NCBI GenBank assembly: GCA_030145715.1
Contig: JAIXHQ010000009.1
Location: 43,959-107,958 of the forward strand
Length of the DNA stretch: 64,000 bases
Reading direction: 5' to 3'
Origin: Sphingopyxis sp.
GTDB lineage: Bacteria; Pseudomonadota; Alphaproteobacteria; Sphingomonadales; Sphingomonadaceae
Numbering within the stretch: position 1 is the first letter of the stretch; the number at the start of each line of letters is the position of its first letter. The notes under the pieces were generated by a model that worked only from the letters and a program-made list of their open reading frames with translations, did not search any database and had not been told where the DNA came from. A program made the translations under genes and the position numbers. This document shows positions 55,303 through 63,107 of this stretch, one piece after another.

Positions 55303-56229
55303 TCACACGCCCAGTTCCGCCCGCACGTCGCGCGGATCGGTCCATTCGCCCAGCAATTTCACCAGCGCCGCGTCGTCGGCGGGCAGATCGACCATCAGCC
55401 GCACCAACTGGTCGCCGCGGCCGCCGCCCTTTTGAGTGAACCCCTTGCCCTTCAGGCGCATGACCTTGCCCGACGACGACCCCGCCGGGACCGACAGCAT
55501 CACCGGGCCGTCGACGGTCGGCACCTTGATCCTCGCGCCCTTGACCGCCTCGTTCAGCGTGACCGGCAGGTCGAGCCGGATATGGGCGCCCTCGCGCACA
55601 TAAAAGGGATGATCCTTGACCGTGATCGTCACGATGCCGTCGCCCGTGCCGCCCGGCCCCGGCTGCCCCTTGCCCGCCAGGCGCATCTGCGTTCCGGTTT
55701 CGACGCCCGCGGGCAGTTTCAGGTCGATCGTCGCCCCGTCGGACAGCGAAATGCGCTGCGCCGCCTGGGTCGCGGCATCGATGAAGGACACCGACAGCCG
55801 ATATGCGACATTCGCGCCCTTGGGCGGCGGGGCGCTGCGCGCACCGAAACCGCCGAACGGACCGCCGCCCGCGCCGCCGCCGCCGCGACCGCCGAACAGC
55901 CCTTCGAAAATATCGCCGAAATCCGAACTCTGGTTGCCGAATCCGCCGGGACCGCCGTGCTGATCGCCCCGGAAACCGCCACCGCCATAGCCAAAGGGCA
56001 TCGCCGGATTGCCCTCTGCGTCGATTTCGCCGCGATCGAACTGCGCGCGCTTCGTCTTGTCGGACAACAGGTCATACGCCTTGGTCACGTCGGAAAATTT
56101 CTCCGACGCCTTGGGGTTGTCCTTGTTCTTGTCGGGGTGCAATTCCTTGGCGAGCTTGCGGTAAGCGGACTTGATTTCCGCTTCGCTGGCGCTCTTTGCA
56201 ACGCCCAGGGTGGTATAGGGATCGGCCAT
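55303..56229 (-). CDS. DnaJ C-terminal domain protein (CbpA-like co-chaperone)
   Basis: 308 residues. The J domain (residues 1-70) has YTTLGVAKSASEAEIKSAYR and the HPD triad in KELHPDKNKDNP, which stimulates DnaK ATPase. A Gly/Phe-rich linker (about 80-130) follows, then two beta domains binding client peptides (ISLSDGATIDLKLPAGVETG, RLDLPVTLNEAVKGARIKVP). The Cys-rich zinc finger of true DnaJ is absent, hence CbpA-like. First gene of the operon reading into yihY, fabI and aroC. Confidence 0.93.
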   Translation of the reverse strand: MADPYTTLGVAKSASEAEIKSAYRKLAKELHPDKNKDNPKASEKFSDVTKAYDLLSDKTKRAQFDRGEIDAEGNPAMPFGYGGGGFRGDQHGGPGGFGNQSSDFGDIFEGLFGGRGGGGAGGGPFGGFGARSAPPPKGANVAYRLSVSFIDAATQAAQRISLSDGATIDLKLPAGVETGTQMRLAGKGQPGPGGTGDGIVTITVKDHPFYVREGAHIRLDLPVTLNEAVKGARIKVPTVDGPVMLSVPAGSSSGKVMRLKGKGFTQKGGGRGDQLVRLMVDLPADDAALVKLLGEWTDPRDVRAELGV

Positions 56230-56350
56230 TCTGTTCCTGTAACCCGATAAGTGACTGGGCGTGAAGGCCCGATTGCGCGTCGATGTGGTAATGTGCGGCG
56301 AAACGGTCAAGTTCCATAGTTGCTGCTCGACCCCGCACCTGCCGCGCATT

Positions 56351-56941
56351 ATGACGCGGCGGATGACTGACGATCCCTTTGCCCTGTTCGCCGGTTGGTT
56401 CGCCGAAGCGCGGACCAGCGAACCCAATGATGCGAATGCGATGGCACTCGCGACGACGACGCCCGACGGCCGCCCGTCGCTGCGCATGGTGCTGTTAAAG
56501 GGGCATGGGCCGGACGGATTCGTCTTTTACACCAATCTCGACAGCCGCAAGGGCGGCGAACTGGCGGCCAATCCCCATGTCGCGCTGTTGTTTCACTGGA
56601 AATCGCTGCGCCGACAGGTCCGTATCGAGGGGGCGGTGACGCCCGTCGATGACGATGTGGCCGACGCCTATTTCGCGACGCGCAGCCGTGACAGCCAGCT
56701 TGGCGCCTGGGCCAGCGACCAGTCGCGCCCATTGGACAGCCGCGACATGTTCGAGATGCGCTTTGCCGAAATGCAGGCGCGCTTCGCGGGACAGGATGTG
56801 CCGCGTCCCCCGCGCTGGTCGGGATGGCGCGTTAATCCTTCGGCGATCGAATTCTGGCAGGATCGCGCCCACCGCCTGCACGAACGGACACAGTTTCGCC
56901 GCGCGGACGATGGATGGACGAGAGGATTTTTATATCCATGA
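56351..56941 (+). CDS. pdxH: Pyridoxamine 5'-phosphate oxidase
   Basis: 196 residues from ATG 56351 (ATG 56363 is possible). It oxidises PNP or PMP to pyridoxal 5'-phosphate using FMN. Family stretches are [72 protein letters not shown] and [20 protein letters not shown] followed by R, with the terminal segment FLYP. Overlaps the PhzF-like gene by four bases. Confidence 0.95.
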   Translation: MTRRMTDDPFALFAGWFAEARTSEPNDANAMALATTTPDGRPSLRMVLLKGHGPDGFVFYTNLDSRKGGELAANPHVALLFHWKSLRRQVRIEGAVTPVDDDVADAYFATRSRDSQLGAWASDQSRPLDSRDMFEMRFAEMQARFAGQDVPRPPRWSGWRVNPSAIEFWQDRAHRLHERTQFRRADDGWTRGFLYP

Positions 56942-57762
56942 GTGCTGCGCGACGCCTTCCGATCACCCAGGTCGACGCCTTTGCCGACCGGCCCTTCACG
57001 GGCAATCCCGCTGCGGTGATGCCGCTGGAAGAATGGCTGGACGACGATGTGCTCCAGGCGATCGCCGCGGAAAATAATCTGGCCGAAACCGCCTTTCTGG
57101 TCCCCGACGACAGCGACGAGGCGGATTATGAACTGCGCTGGTTCACCCCGACGGTCGAGGTCGCGCTGTGCGGCCATGCGACGCTGGCCAGCGGGCATGT
57201 CCTGTTGTCGGCGGCGCAATGGCGCGGCGACATGCGCTTTCGCACGCGCAAGGCGGGGCTGTTGACGGTCGCGCGCGCCGGCGATGGCGACGGGGACGGC
57301 TATCGGATGCAACTGCCCGCCTATCGCCCGGTCGCAAAGCCGATGCCCGACATCGCGCGGGCGATGGGCGGCGATGTCGTCGAAACGCTGGCGCACGACG
57401 GCGGCTATGTGCTGATCGTCTATCACGGCGCCGACGATGTGCGCGCGCTGACCCCGGATCTTGTCGCACTGGGCAGCAGCGACACGCTCTATATCGCCAC
57501 CGCGCCCGGCGCGGGCGACCCGTCGGGCGCCGACGTCGTCAGCCGCGCTTTCGCCCCCGGTGCCGGCATTCCGGAAGACCCGGTCACGGGATCGGCGCAC
57601 AGCGTGCTGACCCCCTATTGGACGACGCGCCTTGGCCGCGATCGCTTCGCGGCCTTTCAGGCGAGCCGGCGCGGCGGCCATGTCGGATGCCGGATCGACG
57701 GCGACATGGTCGAACTGACCGGCACATGCGTCACGACGCTGGTCGGCGATTTCCTGCTATAG
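56938..57762 (+). CDS. PhzF-family isomerase/epimerase-like protein
   Basis: 274 residues from ATG 56938. PhzF fold halves: [31 protein letters not shown] with the catalytic Glu, [20 protein letters not shown], then [20 protein letters not shown] and [20 protein letters not shown]. Family members isomerise substrates such as DHHA in phenazine synthesis, but most homologues, as here, stand outside phenazine clusters with unknown substrates. Confidence 0.93.
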   Translation: MSAARRLPITQVDAFADRPFTGNPAAVMPLEEWLDDDVLQAIAAENNLAETAFLVPDDSDEADYELRWFTPTVEVALCGHATLASGHVLLSAAQWRGDMRFRTRKAGLLTVARAGDGDGDGYRMQLPAYRPVAKPMPDIARAMGGDVVETLAHDGGYVLIVYHGADDVRALTPDLVALGSSDTLYIATAPGAGDPSGADVVSRAFAPGAGIPEDPVTGSAHSVLTPYWTTRLGRDRFAAFQASRRGGHVGCRIDGDMVELTGTCVTTLVGDFLL

Positions 57763-57871
57763 GGCCAGGGCTTGCCCCCGCTGCCTCCGCCATTCGTCGC
57801 AGCGGACAGCCAGGTTCGGCTTAGGTTCATCTCGGCGCACCAATCTGTGCAACAGATTTGGAAATATATTC

Positions 57872-58282
57872 GTGACGATACGCAAGGCCCGCCTTCTCCT
57901 GTTCCCCCTCGCCGCGCTCGGCCTTGCCGCGCCCGCGCTGGCGCAGGTCGGCGACCTTGCGCAGTCGGCAACGCCGCCGCAGCGCACCTCGGTCCTCTAT
58001 ACCTATGGCAACGACCCCTGCCCCACGGCGGTGGGCGACGAAATCGTCGTCTGCGCGCAGCAGCCCGAAACCGATCGCTATCGCGTGCCCAAGGAATTGC
58101 GCGAGGAGTTGAAGGACGACACCCCGGTCGGCGGCGGCAGTTGGGCGTCGGCGGTCGAAGGGTATGACAATGTCGCCCGCATGACCCGCCCGAACAGTTG
58201 CTCGCCGGTCGGCAGCTATGGCTTCACCGGCTGCGCCTCGGCCGCGCTGCGCCAATGGTTCGAGGCGCGCCGCGCCCCCTGA
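57872..58282 (+). CDS. Hypothetical secreted protein
   Basis: 136 residues from GTG 57872 with a signal peptide (RLLLFPLAALGLAAPALA). The mature part has YTYGNDPCPTAVGDEIVVCA, then PETDRYRVPKELREEL and NSCSPVGSYGFTGCASAALR, giving four Cys. This 'NDPCP...VVCAR/Q' pattern is widespread in sphingomonad secreted proteins of unknown role. No Shine-Dalgarno sequence is visible. Confidence 0.75.
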   Translation: MTIRKARLLLFPLAALGLAAPALAQVGDLAQSATPPQRTSVLYTYGNDPCPTAVGDEIVVCAQQPETDRYRVPKELREELKDDTPVGGGSWASAVEGYDNVARMTRPNSCSPVGSYGFTGCASAALRQWFEARRAP

Positions 58283-58411
58283 CCGCCGCTGCCGCCCTCC
58301 CCTGCGGCCGGCCGATCGTGCCCGCCACGGAAACCCAGCGTTTCGCCAGCGGCGATTGACGCCCCCGCCTCCGCTGGCCTAGCCTTCTCCTCCCCCAACA
58401 GGAGACTTATC

Positions 58412-59056
58412 ATGCGCCGCATCGCCCCCCTTGCCGCCATCGCCCTTGTCGTCGCCGCCGCCGCGACCCCGATCGTCCTGGCACAGGGCGGCGCCGCGCC
58501 CGGCGCGCCCGACAAATCGCGCGTCACCGCGGGCACCTATGCCACCGATCCCGCGCACACGATCGTGGTGTGGGAGGTCGATCATCTCGGCTTCAGCAAA
58601 TATACCGGCATCTTTGGCGACGTTACGGGCACGCTCGTCCTCGACCCCAAGAATCTTGCCGCGGCCAAGGTCGATGTGACGATTCCGGTGTCAAAGGTGA
58701 CGACCGCCAGCGCCGGGCTGACCGCGCATCTGCTCAGCGCGGGCAAGGACGGCGGCAAGCCCGACTTTTTCGGCGCCGCCCCCGCCGACGCCAAATTCGT
58801 GTCGACCCGCGTCGTGCCGAACAAGGAAGGCGACCATGCAAAGGTCATAGGCAACCTGACCCTCAACGGCGTGACGAAACCCGTCACCCTCGACGTCAAA
58901 TTCTATGGCGCGGGTGTCGGCATGAACAAGAAGGAAACCGTCGGGTTCAAGGCGAAAACCACGATCAAGCGCAGCGATTTCGGCATCGCATATGGCATCC
59001 CGATGGTCGGCGACGCGGTCGAACTGGAAATCCAGGCCCCGTTCGAAAAACAGTGA
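58412..59056 (+). CDS. YceI-family periplasmic lipid-binding protein
   Basis: 214 residues, after AACAGGAGACTTATC. A signal peptide (IAPLAAIALVVAAAATPIVL) is followed by the YceI lipocalin-like barrel: YATDPAHTIVVWEVDHLGFS, TGTLVLDPKNLAAAKVDVTI, FVSTRVVP, GNLTLNGVTKPVTLDVKFYG, KTTIKRSDFGIAYGIPMVGD. Relatives bind isoprenoids such as octaprenyl pyrophosphate. It ends in a strong terminator. Confidence 0.93.
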   Translation: MRRIAPLAAIALVVAAAATPIVLAQGGAAPGAPDKSRVTAGTYATDPAHTIVVWEVDHLGFSKYTGIFGDVTGTLVLDPKNLAAAKVDVTIPVSKVTTASAGLTAHLLSAGKDGGKPDFFGAAPADAKFVSTRVVPNKEGDHAKVIGNLTLNGVTKPVTLDVKFYGAGVGMNKKETVGFKAKTTIKRSDFGIAYGIPMVGDAVELEIQAPFEKQ

Positions 59057-59112
59057 CGCCGGGCGCGCGATCCGGCGATCAGGCTCGCCAATCTGTCACA
59101 CGCGCCGCGTAG

Positions 59113-59146
59113 AAAGGGGCGGGACCTTCGCGGGCCCCGCCCCTTT
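59113..59146 (+). terminator. Intrinsic terminator after yceI
   Basis: AAAGGGGCGGG (59113-59123) pairs perfectly with CCCGCCCCTTT (59136-59146) around a 12-base loop, followed by another T. Located 57 bases after the yceI stop. Confidence 0.8.
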
Positions 59147-59163
59147 TCACAAGGAGCCGTGTG

Positions 59164-59523
59164 ATGAGCGAACTGGTACGCGAAATTGTCGAAGTGACCG
59201 CCTTTGTCGGCGGCGAAGAGGAAAATCCGCTGCTGATCGTCGAAGCCGAAGGCCTTGCCCCCACCACGGGCTGGGCGAATGTCCGGCTTGACCCGCATGT
59301 CTATATCACCCCGCCCGAAGACGGCTTTCAGGATTTCGACCTTGTCGGCGACCGCCCGGCCGGCGACGCATCCGATACGCTGTCAGAGGTCGAGGCCGAA
59401 TGGGAAGGGCCGCTCGACGACTGGGTCATCGGCGTCCGCATCCACGCCGTCGACAATATGGTGGAGGACGATGTTTTCGAACCATGGGACGAGGACGACG
59501 ACGTCGCCGAGGAAGCGGCCTGA
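59164..59523 (+). CDS. Acidic hypothetical protein
   Basis: 119 residues from ATG 59164 after AAGGAGCC; GTG 59161 is adjacent. Highly acidic throughout, with MSELVREIVEVTAFVGGEEE, LTITPPEDG-like YITPPEDGFQDFDLVG and a C-terminal DEDDDVAEEA tail. No Cys, no signal peptide, no known domain. The function is unknown. Confidence 0.7.
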   Translation: MSELVREIVEVTAFVGGEEENPLLIVEAEGLAPTTGWANVRLDPHVYITPPEDGFQDFDLVGDRPAGDASDTLSEVEAEWEGPLDDWVIGVRIHAVDNMVEDDVFEPWDEDDDVAEEAA

Positions 59524-59635
59524 CCGTCCCATAACGAACCCTGCACTGCGCCGGGCCGCTCCCCTTTCGCGGCCCGGCGACATTTTCGCACTCTCCCCCT
59601 TGCCAAGCGCGACATTTTGCATCACTAGAGCGGCC

Positions 59636-59686
59636 ATGCGCGGCAACGCCCTTCTTCTTCTGCGACTTACCCGCCCTTGGGCGTGA
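59636..59686 (+). CDS. Leucine-rich leader peptide of leuA
   Basis: A 16-codon frame reading MRGNALLLLRLTRPWA, with four consecutive Leu codons (59651-59662) and a fifth at 59666. It ends 85 bases before leuA, exactly where a leu attenuator leader would lie. Stalling at these codons when Leu-tRNA is scarce would change the RNA folding downstream. Confidence 0.75.
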   Translation: MRGNALLLLRLTRPWA

Positions 59687-59724
59687 CACTGGCTGCGCGC
59701 TAGTCGCGGCCACCCGCTCAAGGG
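59674..59724 (+). promoter_or_regulatory. Attenuator-type RNA hairpins before leuA
   Basis: CCCTTGGGCG (59674-59683), which overlaps the end of the leader peptide, pairs with CGCTCAAGGG (59715-59724). Inside the loop GGCTGCG (59691-59697) pairs with CGCGGCC (59705-59711). A ribosome finishing the leader would block the outer stem. No T-run follows the stem, so the terminating step is not obvious. Confidence 0.55.
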
Positions 59725-59771
59725 TCCGATCGACAAGCACCGCAACCGACAGCAGAAGAAGTTTTCCCACC

Positions 59772-61436
59772 ATGACCATGCTCCGCGATCCGTCCGCGAA
59801 ATATTCCGCCTTTCCGCAGGTTCCGCTGGCGAACCGCGAATGGCCCACCCGCGTCACGACGCGCGCGCCGATCTGGCTGTCCACCGACATGCGCGACGGC
59901 AACCAGTCGCTGATCGACCCGATGGATGCGGAGAAAAAGGCGCGTTTCTTCGACCTGCTCGTCCGCTGCGGGTTCAAGGAAATCGAGGTCGGTTTTCCCA
60001 GCGCGGGCGCGACCGAATTCGACTTCATCTCGGGCCTTGTGCAACAGGGCCGCATTCCGGACGACGTGACGCCGCAGGTGCTGACGCAAAGCCGCGCCGA
60101 CCTGATCCGCACCAGTTTCGACAGCCTCGCGGGCGCGAAATCCGCGATCGTTCACGTCTATAACGCGGTCAGCCCCGCGTGGCGCAAGATCGTCTTTGGC
60201 ATGGAGATGGACGACATCAAGGGCATCGCGATCGAGGGTGCAAAGCAGCTTCGCGACAATGCCGCGCGCCTGTCGCAGACCGACTGGCGCTTTCAATACA
60301 GCCCCGAAACCTTTTCGACCGCCGAACTGGATTTCAGCATCGCCTGCTGCGAAGCGGTGATGGACATTCTGGCGCCGACCCCCGAAAATCCGATCATCCT
60401 CAACCTGCCCGCGACGGTCGAGGCGTCGACCGCGAACATCTATGCCGACCAGATCGAATATTTCTGCAAGAATTTGCCGAACCGCGACGCGGCTATCATC
60501 AGCTTGCACACCCACAACGATCGCGGCACCGGCGTCGCCGCCGCCGAACTCGGCCTGCTCGCGGGCGCCGACCGCGTCGAAGGCTGCCTGTTCGGCAATG
60601 GCGAGCGCACCGGCAACACCTGCCTCGTCACCGTCGCGCTCAACATGTACACACAGGGCATCGACCCGTGCCTCGACTTTTCGAACATTGATGAGGTCAT
60701 TCAGACGGTCGAATATTGCAACAATTTGCCCGTCCACCCGCGCCACCCCTATGGCGGCGAACTGGTCTACACCGCCTTTTCGGGCAGCCATCAGGACGCG
60801 ATCAAGAAAGGCTTTGCCGCGCGCGAACGCCAGAATGACGAGCGGTGGGAGGTGCCCTACCTCCCCATCGACCCCGCCGACCTCGGCCGCAGCTATGAAG
60901 CGGTGATCCGCGTCAACAGCCAGTCGGGCAAGGGCGGCGTCGCCTGGGTGCTCGAACAGGACAAGGGCCTGAAACTGCCCAAGAAAATGCAGGCGAGTTT
61001 CAGCCATGTCATCCAGGCACTGGCCGACGAGACGAGCCGCGAACTGGGCGCCGACGACATCTGGCACGCCTTTGAGCGCCAGTATCTGACCACCGAAGCC
61101 AAACGCTTCCAACTGGTCGACTGGTCCGAAACCCATTCGGGCGCCGACCGCATCTTCGCCGGCAAGCTCACCATCGACGGCATGCAGCGCAGCGTCAGCG
61201 GCCGCGGCAACGGCCTGATGAGCAGCGTCATCGCCGCGCTCAGCGAAAGCGGCGGCCCGGTGATGGACATCGTCGATTACAGCGAACATGCGATCGGCCA
61301 GGGCAGCAATGTGCAAGCCGCCGCCTATGTCGAATGCCGCACCGCCGACGGCAAAAGCCTGTTCGGCTGCGGCCTCGACACCGACGTCGCGACGGCGAGT
61401 GTGCGGGCGATCCTCTCAGCCGCCAACGGCGCGTAA
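59772..61436 (+). CDS. leuA: 2-isopropylmalate synthase
   Basis: 554 residues (the LeuA type with an N-terminal about 30-residue extension). The HMGL catalytic motif is STDMRDGNQSLIDPMD, with EIEVGFPSAGATEFDF, ISLHTHNDRGTGVAAAELGL (metal-binding H-x-H) and GNGERTGNTCLVTVALNMY. The C-terminal leucine-sensing domain follows from about residue 430. It condenses acetyl-CoA and 2-oxoisovalerate, the first committed step to leucine. It is preceded by a leucine-rich leader peptide and stops eight bases before a long palindrome. Confidence 0.96.
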   Translation: MTMLRDPSAKYSAFPQVPLANREWPTRVTTRAPIWLSTDMRDGNQSLIDPMDAEKKARFFDLLVRCGFKEIEVGFPSAGATEFDFISGLVQQGRIPDDVTPQVLTQSRADLIRTSFDSLAGAKSAIVHVYNAVSPAWRKIVFGMEMDDIKGIAIEGAKQLRDNAARLSQTDWRFQYSPETFSTAELDFSIACCEAVMDILAPTPENPIILNLPATVEASTANIYADQIEYFCKNLPNRDAAIISLHTHNDRGTGVAAAELGLLAGADRVEGCLFGNGERTGNTCLVTVALNMYTQGIDPCLDFSNIDEVIQTVEYCNNLPVHPRHPYGGELVYTAFSGSHQDAIKKGFAARERQNDERWEVPYLPIDPADLGRSYEAVIRVNSQSGKGGVAWVLEQDKGLKLPKKMQASFSHVIQALADETSRELGADDIWHAFERQYLTTEAKRFQLVDWSETHSGADRIFAGKLTIDGMQRSVSGRGNGLMSSVIAALSESGGPVMDIVDYSEHAIGQGSNVQAAAYVECRTADGKSLFGCGLDTDVATASVRAILSAANGA

Positions 61437-61443
61437 GCCTTCA

Positions 61444-61585
61444 GCCCCTCCACCGCTGCGCGGTCCCCCTCCCCATGCCGACGGCACAGGGAGGAAAGAA
61501 AATGCGATGCGAAGCGAGCCAAAAATCCTCCCTGTTGCGAAGCAATGGGGAGGGGGACCGCTCGCGAAGCGAGGGGTGGAGGGGC
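61444..61585. repeat. Long interrupted palindrome, copy A (between leuA and DUF559 gene)
   Basis: Symmetric arms, outside in: GCCCCTCCACC (from 61444) with GGTGGAGGGGC (61575-61585); GGTCCCCCTCCCCAT with ATGGGGAGGGGGACC; AGGGAGGA with TCCTCCCT. A variable about 45-base centre separates them. Related copies lie at 61962-62020 and 62036-62203. Confidence 0.9.
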
Positions 61586-61587
61586 CC

Positions 61588-61938
61588 CTAGCGCGACGCC
61601 AAGATCAACCGAACCAACCCATCCACAACAGCCTCGACGTCTTTCAACACATCCGCAGCCGCCACCCGAACCACAACAAACCCCTGCCCGCGCAACCACG
61701 CATCCCGCACCGCATCGCGCTCGACCCGAAAATCATGCGCCATCCCATCCACCTCAACGATCACGCGCCCCTCAACCGCATAAAAGTCCGCCACATAGAC
61801 GCCCACCGGATGCTGCCGCCGAAACTTCACCCCGCCCGGCCGCAAGCGCAGCCGCTGCCACAGCATCACCTCCGGCGGCGACATCTCCCGCCGCAGCCCC
61901 CGCGCCTTCCGAACCGTCGTCTTCGAAGTCTGCCGCAC
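61588..61938 (-). CDS. DUF559 (Vsr-like) endonuclease-domain protein
   Basis: 116 residues from GTG 61938, six bases after GGGAGG on its strand; longer frames only translate the flanking repeat. The fold is PD-(D/E)XK-like: RREMSPPEVMLWQRLRLRPG, KFRRQHPVGVYVADFYAVEG with the metal Asp in VADFY, and VIVEVDGMAHD with the Glu-x-Asp pair, then RDAWLRGQGFVVVRVAAAD. Relatives include very-short-patch repair nucleases, but DUF559 activity is unproven. The gene sits between two copies of one palindromic repeat, 3 and about 24 bases away. Confidence 0.88.
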   Translation of the reverse strand: MRQTSKTTVRKARGLRREMSPPEVMLWQRLRLRPGGVKFRRQHPVGVYVADFYAVEGRVIVEVDGMAHDFRVERDAVRDAWLRGQGFVVVRVAAADVLKDVEAVVDGLVRLILASR

Positions 61939-61961
61939 CCAAACCTCCCAACCCAATCCTC

Positions 61962-62020
61962 CCCGTGGCAAAGCCATGGGGAGGTGGCAGCCGCAAAGCG
62001 GCGGACGGAGGGGCCGATAG
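61962..62020. repeat. Partial copy of the palindromic repeat (copy B1)
   Basis: One arm of the element: ATCCTCCCC, GTGGCAAAGCCATGGGGAGG, then GGCGGACGGAGGGGC. It lies upstream of the DUF559 start. CCATGGGGAGG and GGAGGGGC match the right arm of copies A and B2. Confidence 0.75.
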
Positions 62021-62035
62021 CACAGCAATAAAGCC

Positions 62036-62203
62036 CCTCCACCACCCTACGGGCGGTCCCCCTCCCCATCGCTACGCGACAAGGAGGAAATCAAGAACCC
62101 CAACCCCCTCCACCCCGGACCAATCCCCAAAAAAATCCGCTCTATCCTCCCCGTGCCAAAGGCATGGGGAGGGGGACCGCCGCGAAGCGGTGGTGGAGGG
62201 GCT
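62036..62203. repeat. Long interrupted palindrome, copy B2
   Basis: GCCCCTCCACCACC (62036 onward) pairs with GGTGGTGGAGGGGC (ending 62203); GGTCCCCCTCCCCAT pairs with ATGGGGAGGGGGACC. The centre is about 70 bases and unrelated to that of copy A. It abuts the stop codon of the orphan gene at 62202. Confidence 0.85.
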
Positions 62204-62975
62204 ATGAACCGGCTGCCTCGTTCCACAGCAGCCTCGCCTTCTCCAACGCGGTGGCGACAAATCGCGCCGTCTCGTAGAACGCGAAAATGGGCTCAACTCG
62301 CAGATTCTTCGTTGCTGCGACCAACTGAAAATCAATCAAGCTCATTACGGCCGAAACGTCGATTGCCGCCCCCTCATGAAAGACGAACTCGTCATTTCCC
62401 AAAAAATGGTCGGCCGGAATATCAAGCGGGACGGGTTGGCTTGCCTCGGGGGGTATCCACATCATTCCAACCGCATTTGCCTTGGTCGGCACGAGTTCCC
62501 AATGCTTCCCGCTGTTCGAAACCTCCTTCACTATGTCAATTTGAGCGAGTGGCGTTGCAGGAATGGAGAATGTCGCTTCGATCAGTTTGAGCCAATCGTC
62601 CGGCATTCCCTTTTTTTCCAGTTCCTTCAGCTTGTCGGAAAGCTTCGGTCGAACCGCATGTTCCCGATTTGCGTCAGGATCTGGTTCCAGCACCCATGGC
62701 CACGAAACTCCATTGGTCCGAACAACGCCATTCGCTCTCGCCGCGACCCCGACGATATTGTCGAGAGCCTGAAACAGCGCGTTCGCAACTTCACCTGCGA
62801 CAGGTCGCGCTCGAGTTAAGGAATCACGATCAATTCGAAGAGCATAGCGGAAAGTCCCATCTGGGAGCGACGAGCGATGAACATCCCAAACGCGATCGAT
62901 TATGTGACTATATTCCCCGATATGCCATTGTGCCCGGTCATACCAAGCTTGGGCATCTGCAAAGGCGTCGTTCAT
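62202..62975 (-). CDS. Orphan hypothetical protein, AT-richer than surroundings
   Basis: 257 residues from ATG 62975, after GGAGAAAATAGC. I recognise no family. Helical N-terminal part (QAWYDRAQWHIGEYSHIIDR), middle with KLSDKLKELEKKGMPDDWLK and a Trp/Pro-rich strand region (WIPPEASQPVPLDIPADHFL), C-terminal helices (VAATKNLRVEPIFAFYETAR). No Cys pattern, signal peptide or membrane span. The base composition is lower in GC than neighbours, consistent with transfer. The stop lies at the edge of repeat copy B2. Confidence 0.75.
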   Translation of the reverse strand: MNDAFADAQAWYDRAQWHIGEYSHIIDRVWDVHRSSLPDGTFRYALRIDRDSLTRARPVAGEVANALFQALDNIVGVAARANGVVRTNGVSWPWVLEPDPDANREHAVRPKLSDKLKELEKKGMPDDWLKLIEATFSIPATPLAQIDIVKEVSNSGKHWELVPTKANAVGMMWIPPEASQPVPLDIPADHFLGNDEFVFHEGAAIDVSAVMSLIDFQLVAATKNLRVEPIFAFYETARFVATALEKARLLWNEAAGS

Positions 62976-63074
62976 GCTATTTTCTCCGAACCACGTTCGA
63001 CAACCCACATCTGCCAGACTTTGCATCCTGAAGCCATAAATCCCCTTTCCTACATTTCACCCATATGGTTCATT

Positions 63075-63098
63075 CTTTCGGTTTCACCCAACCGAAAG
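63075..63098 (+). promoter_or_regulatory. Hairpin sequestering the ribosome-binding site of the last gene
   Basis: CTTTCGGTT (63075-63083), six bases, AACCGAAAG (63090-63098): a perfect 9-base stem whose right arm contains the AAAGG of the Shine-Dalgarno AAAGGA (63095-63100) before ATG 63108. Confidence 0.55.
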
Positions 63099-63107
63099 GA
63101 CGAATCG

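Noticed and set aside
61437..62210. Possible CRISPR array
   Set aside because: Repeats are long, palindromic, in inverted pairs, with irregular spacing and no cas genes.
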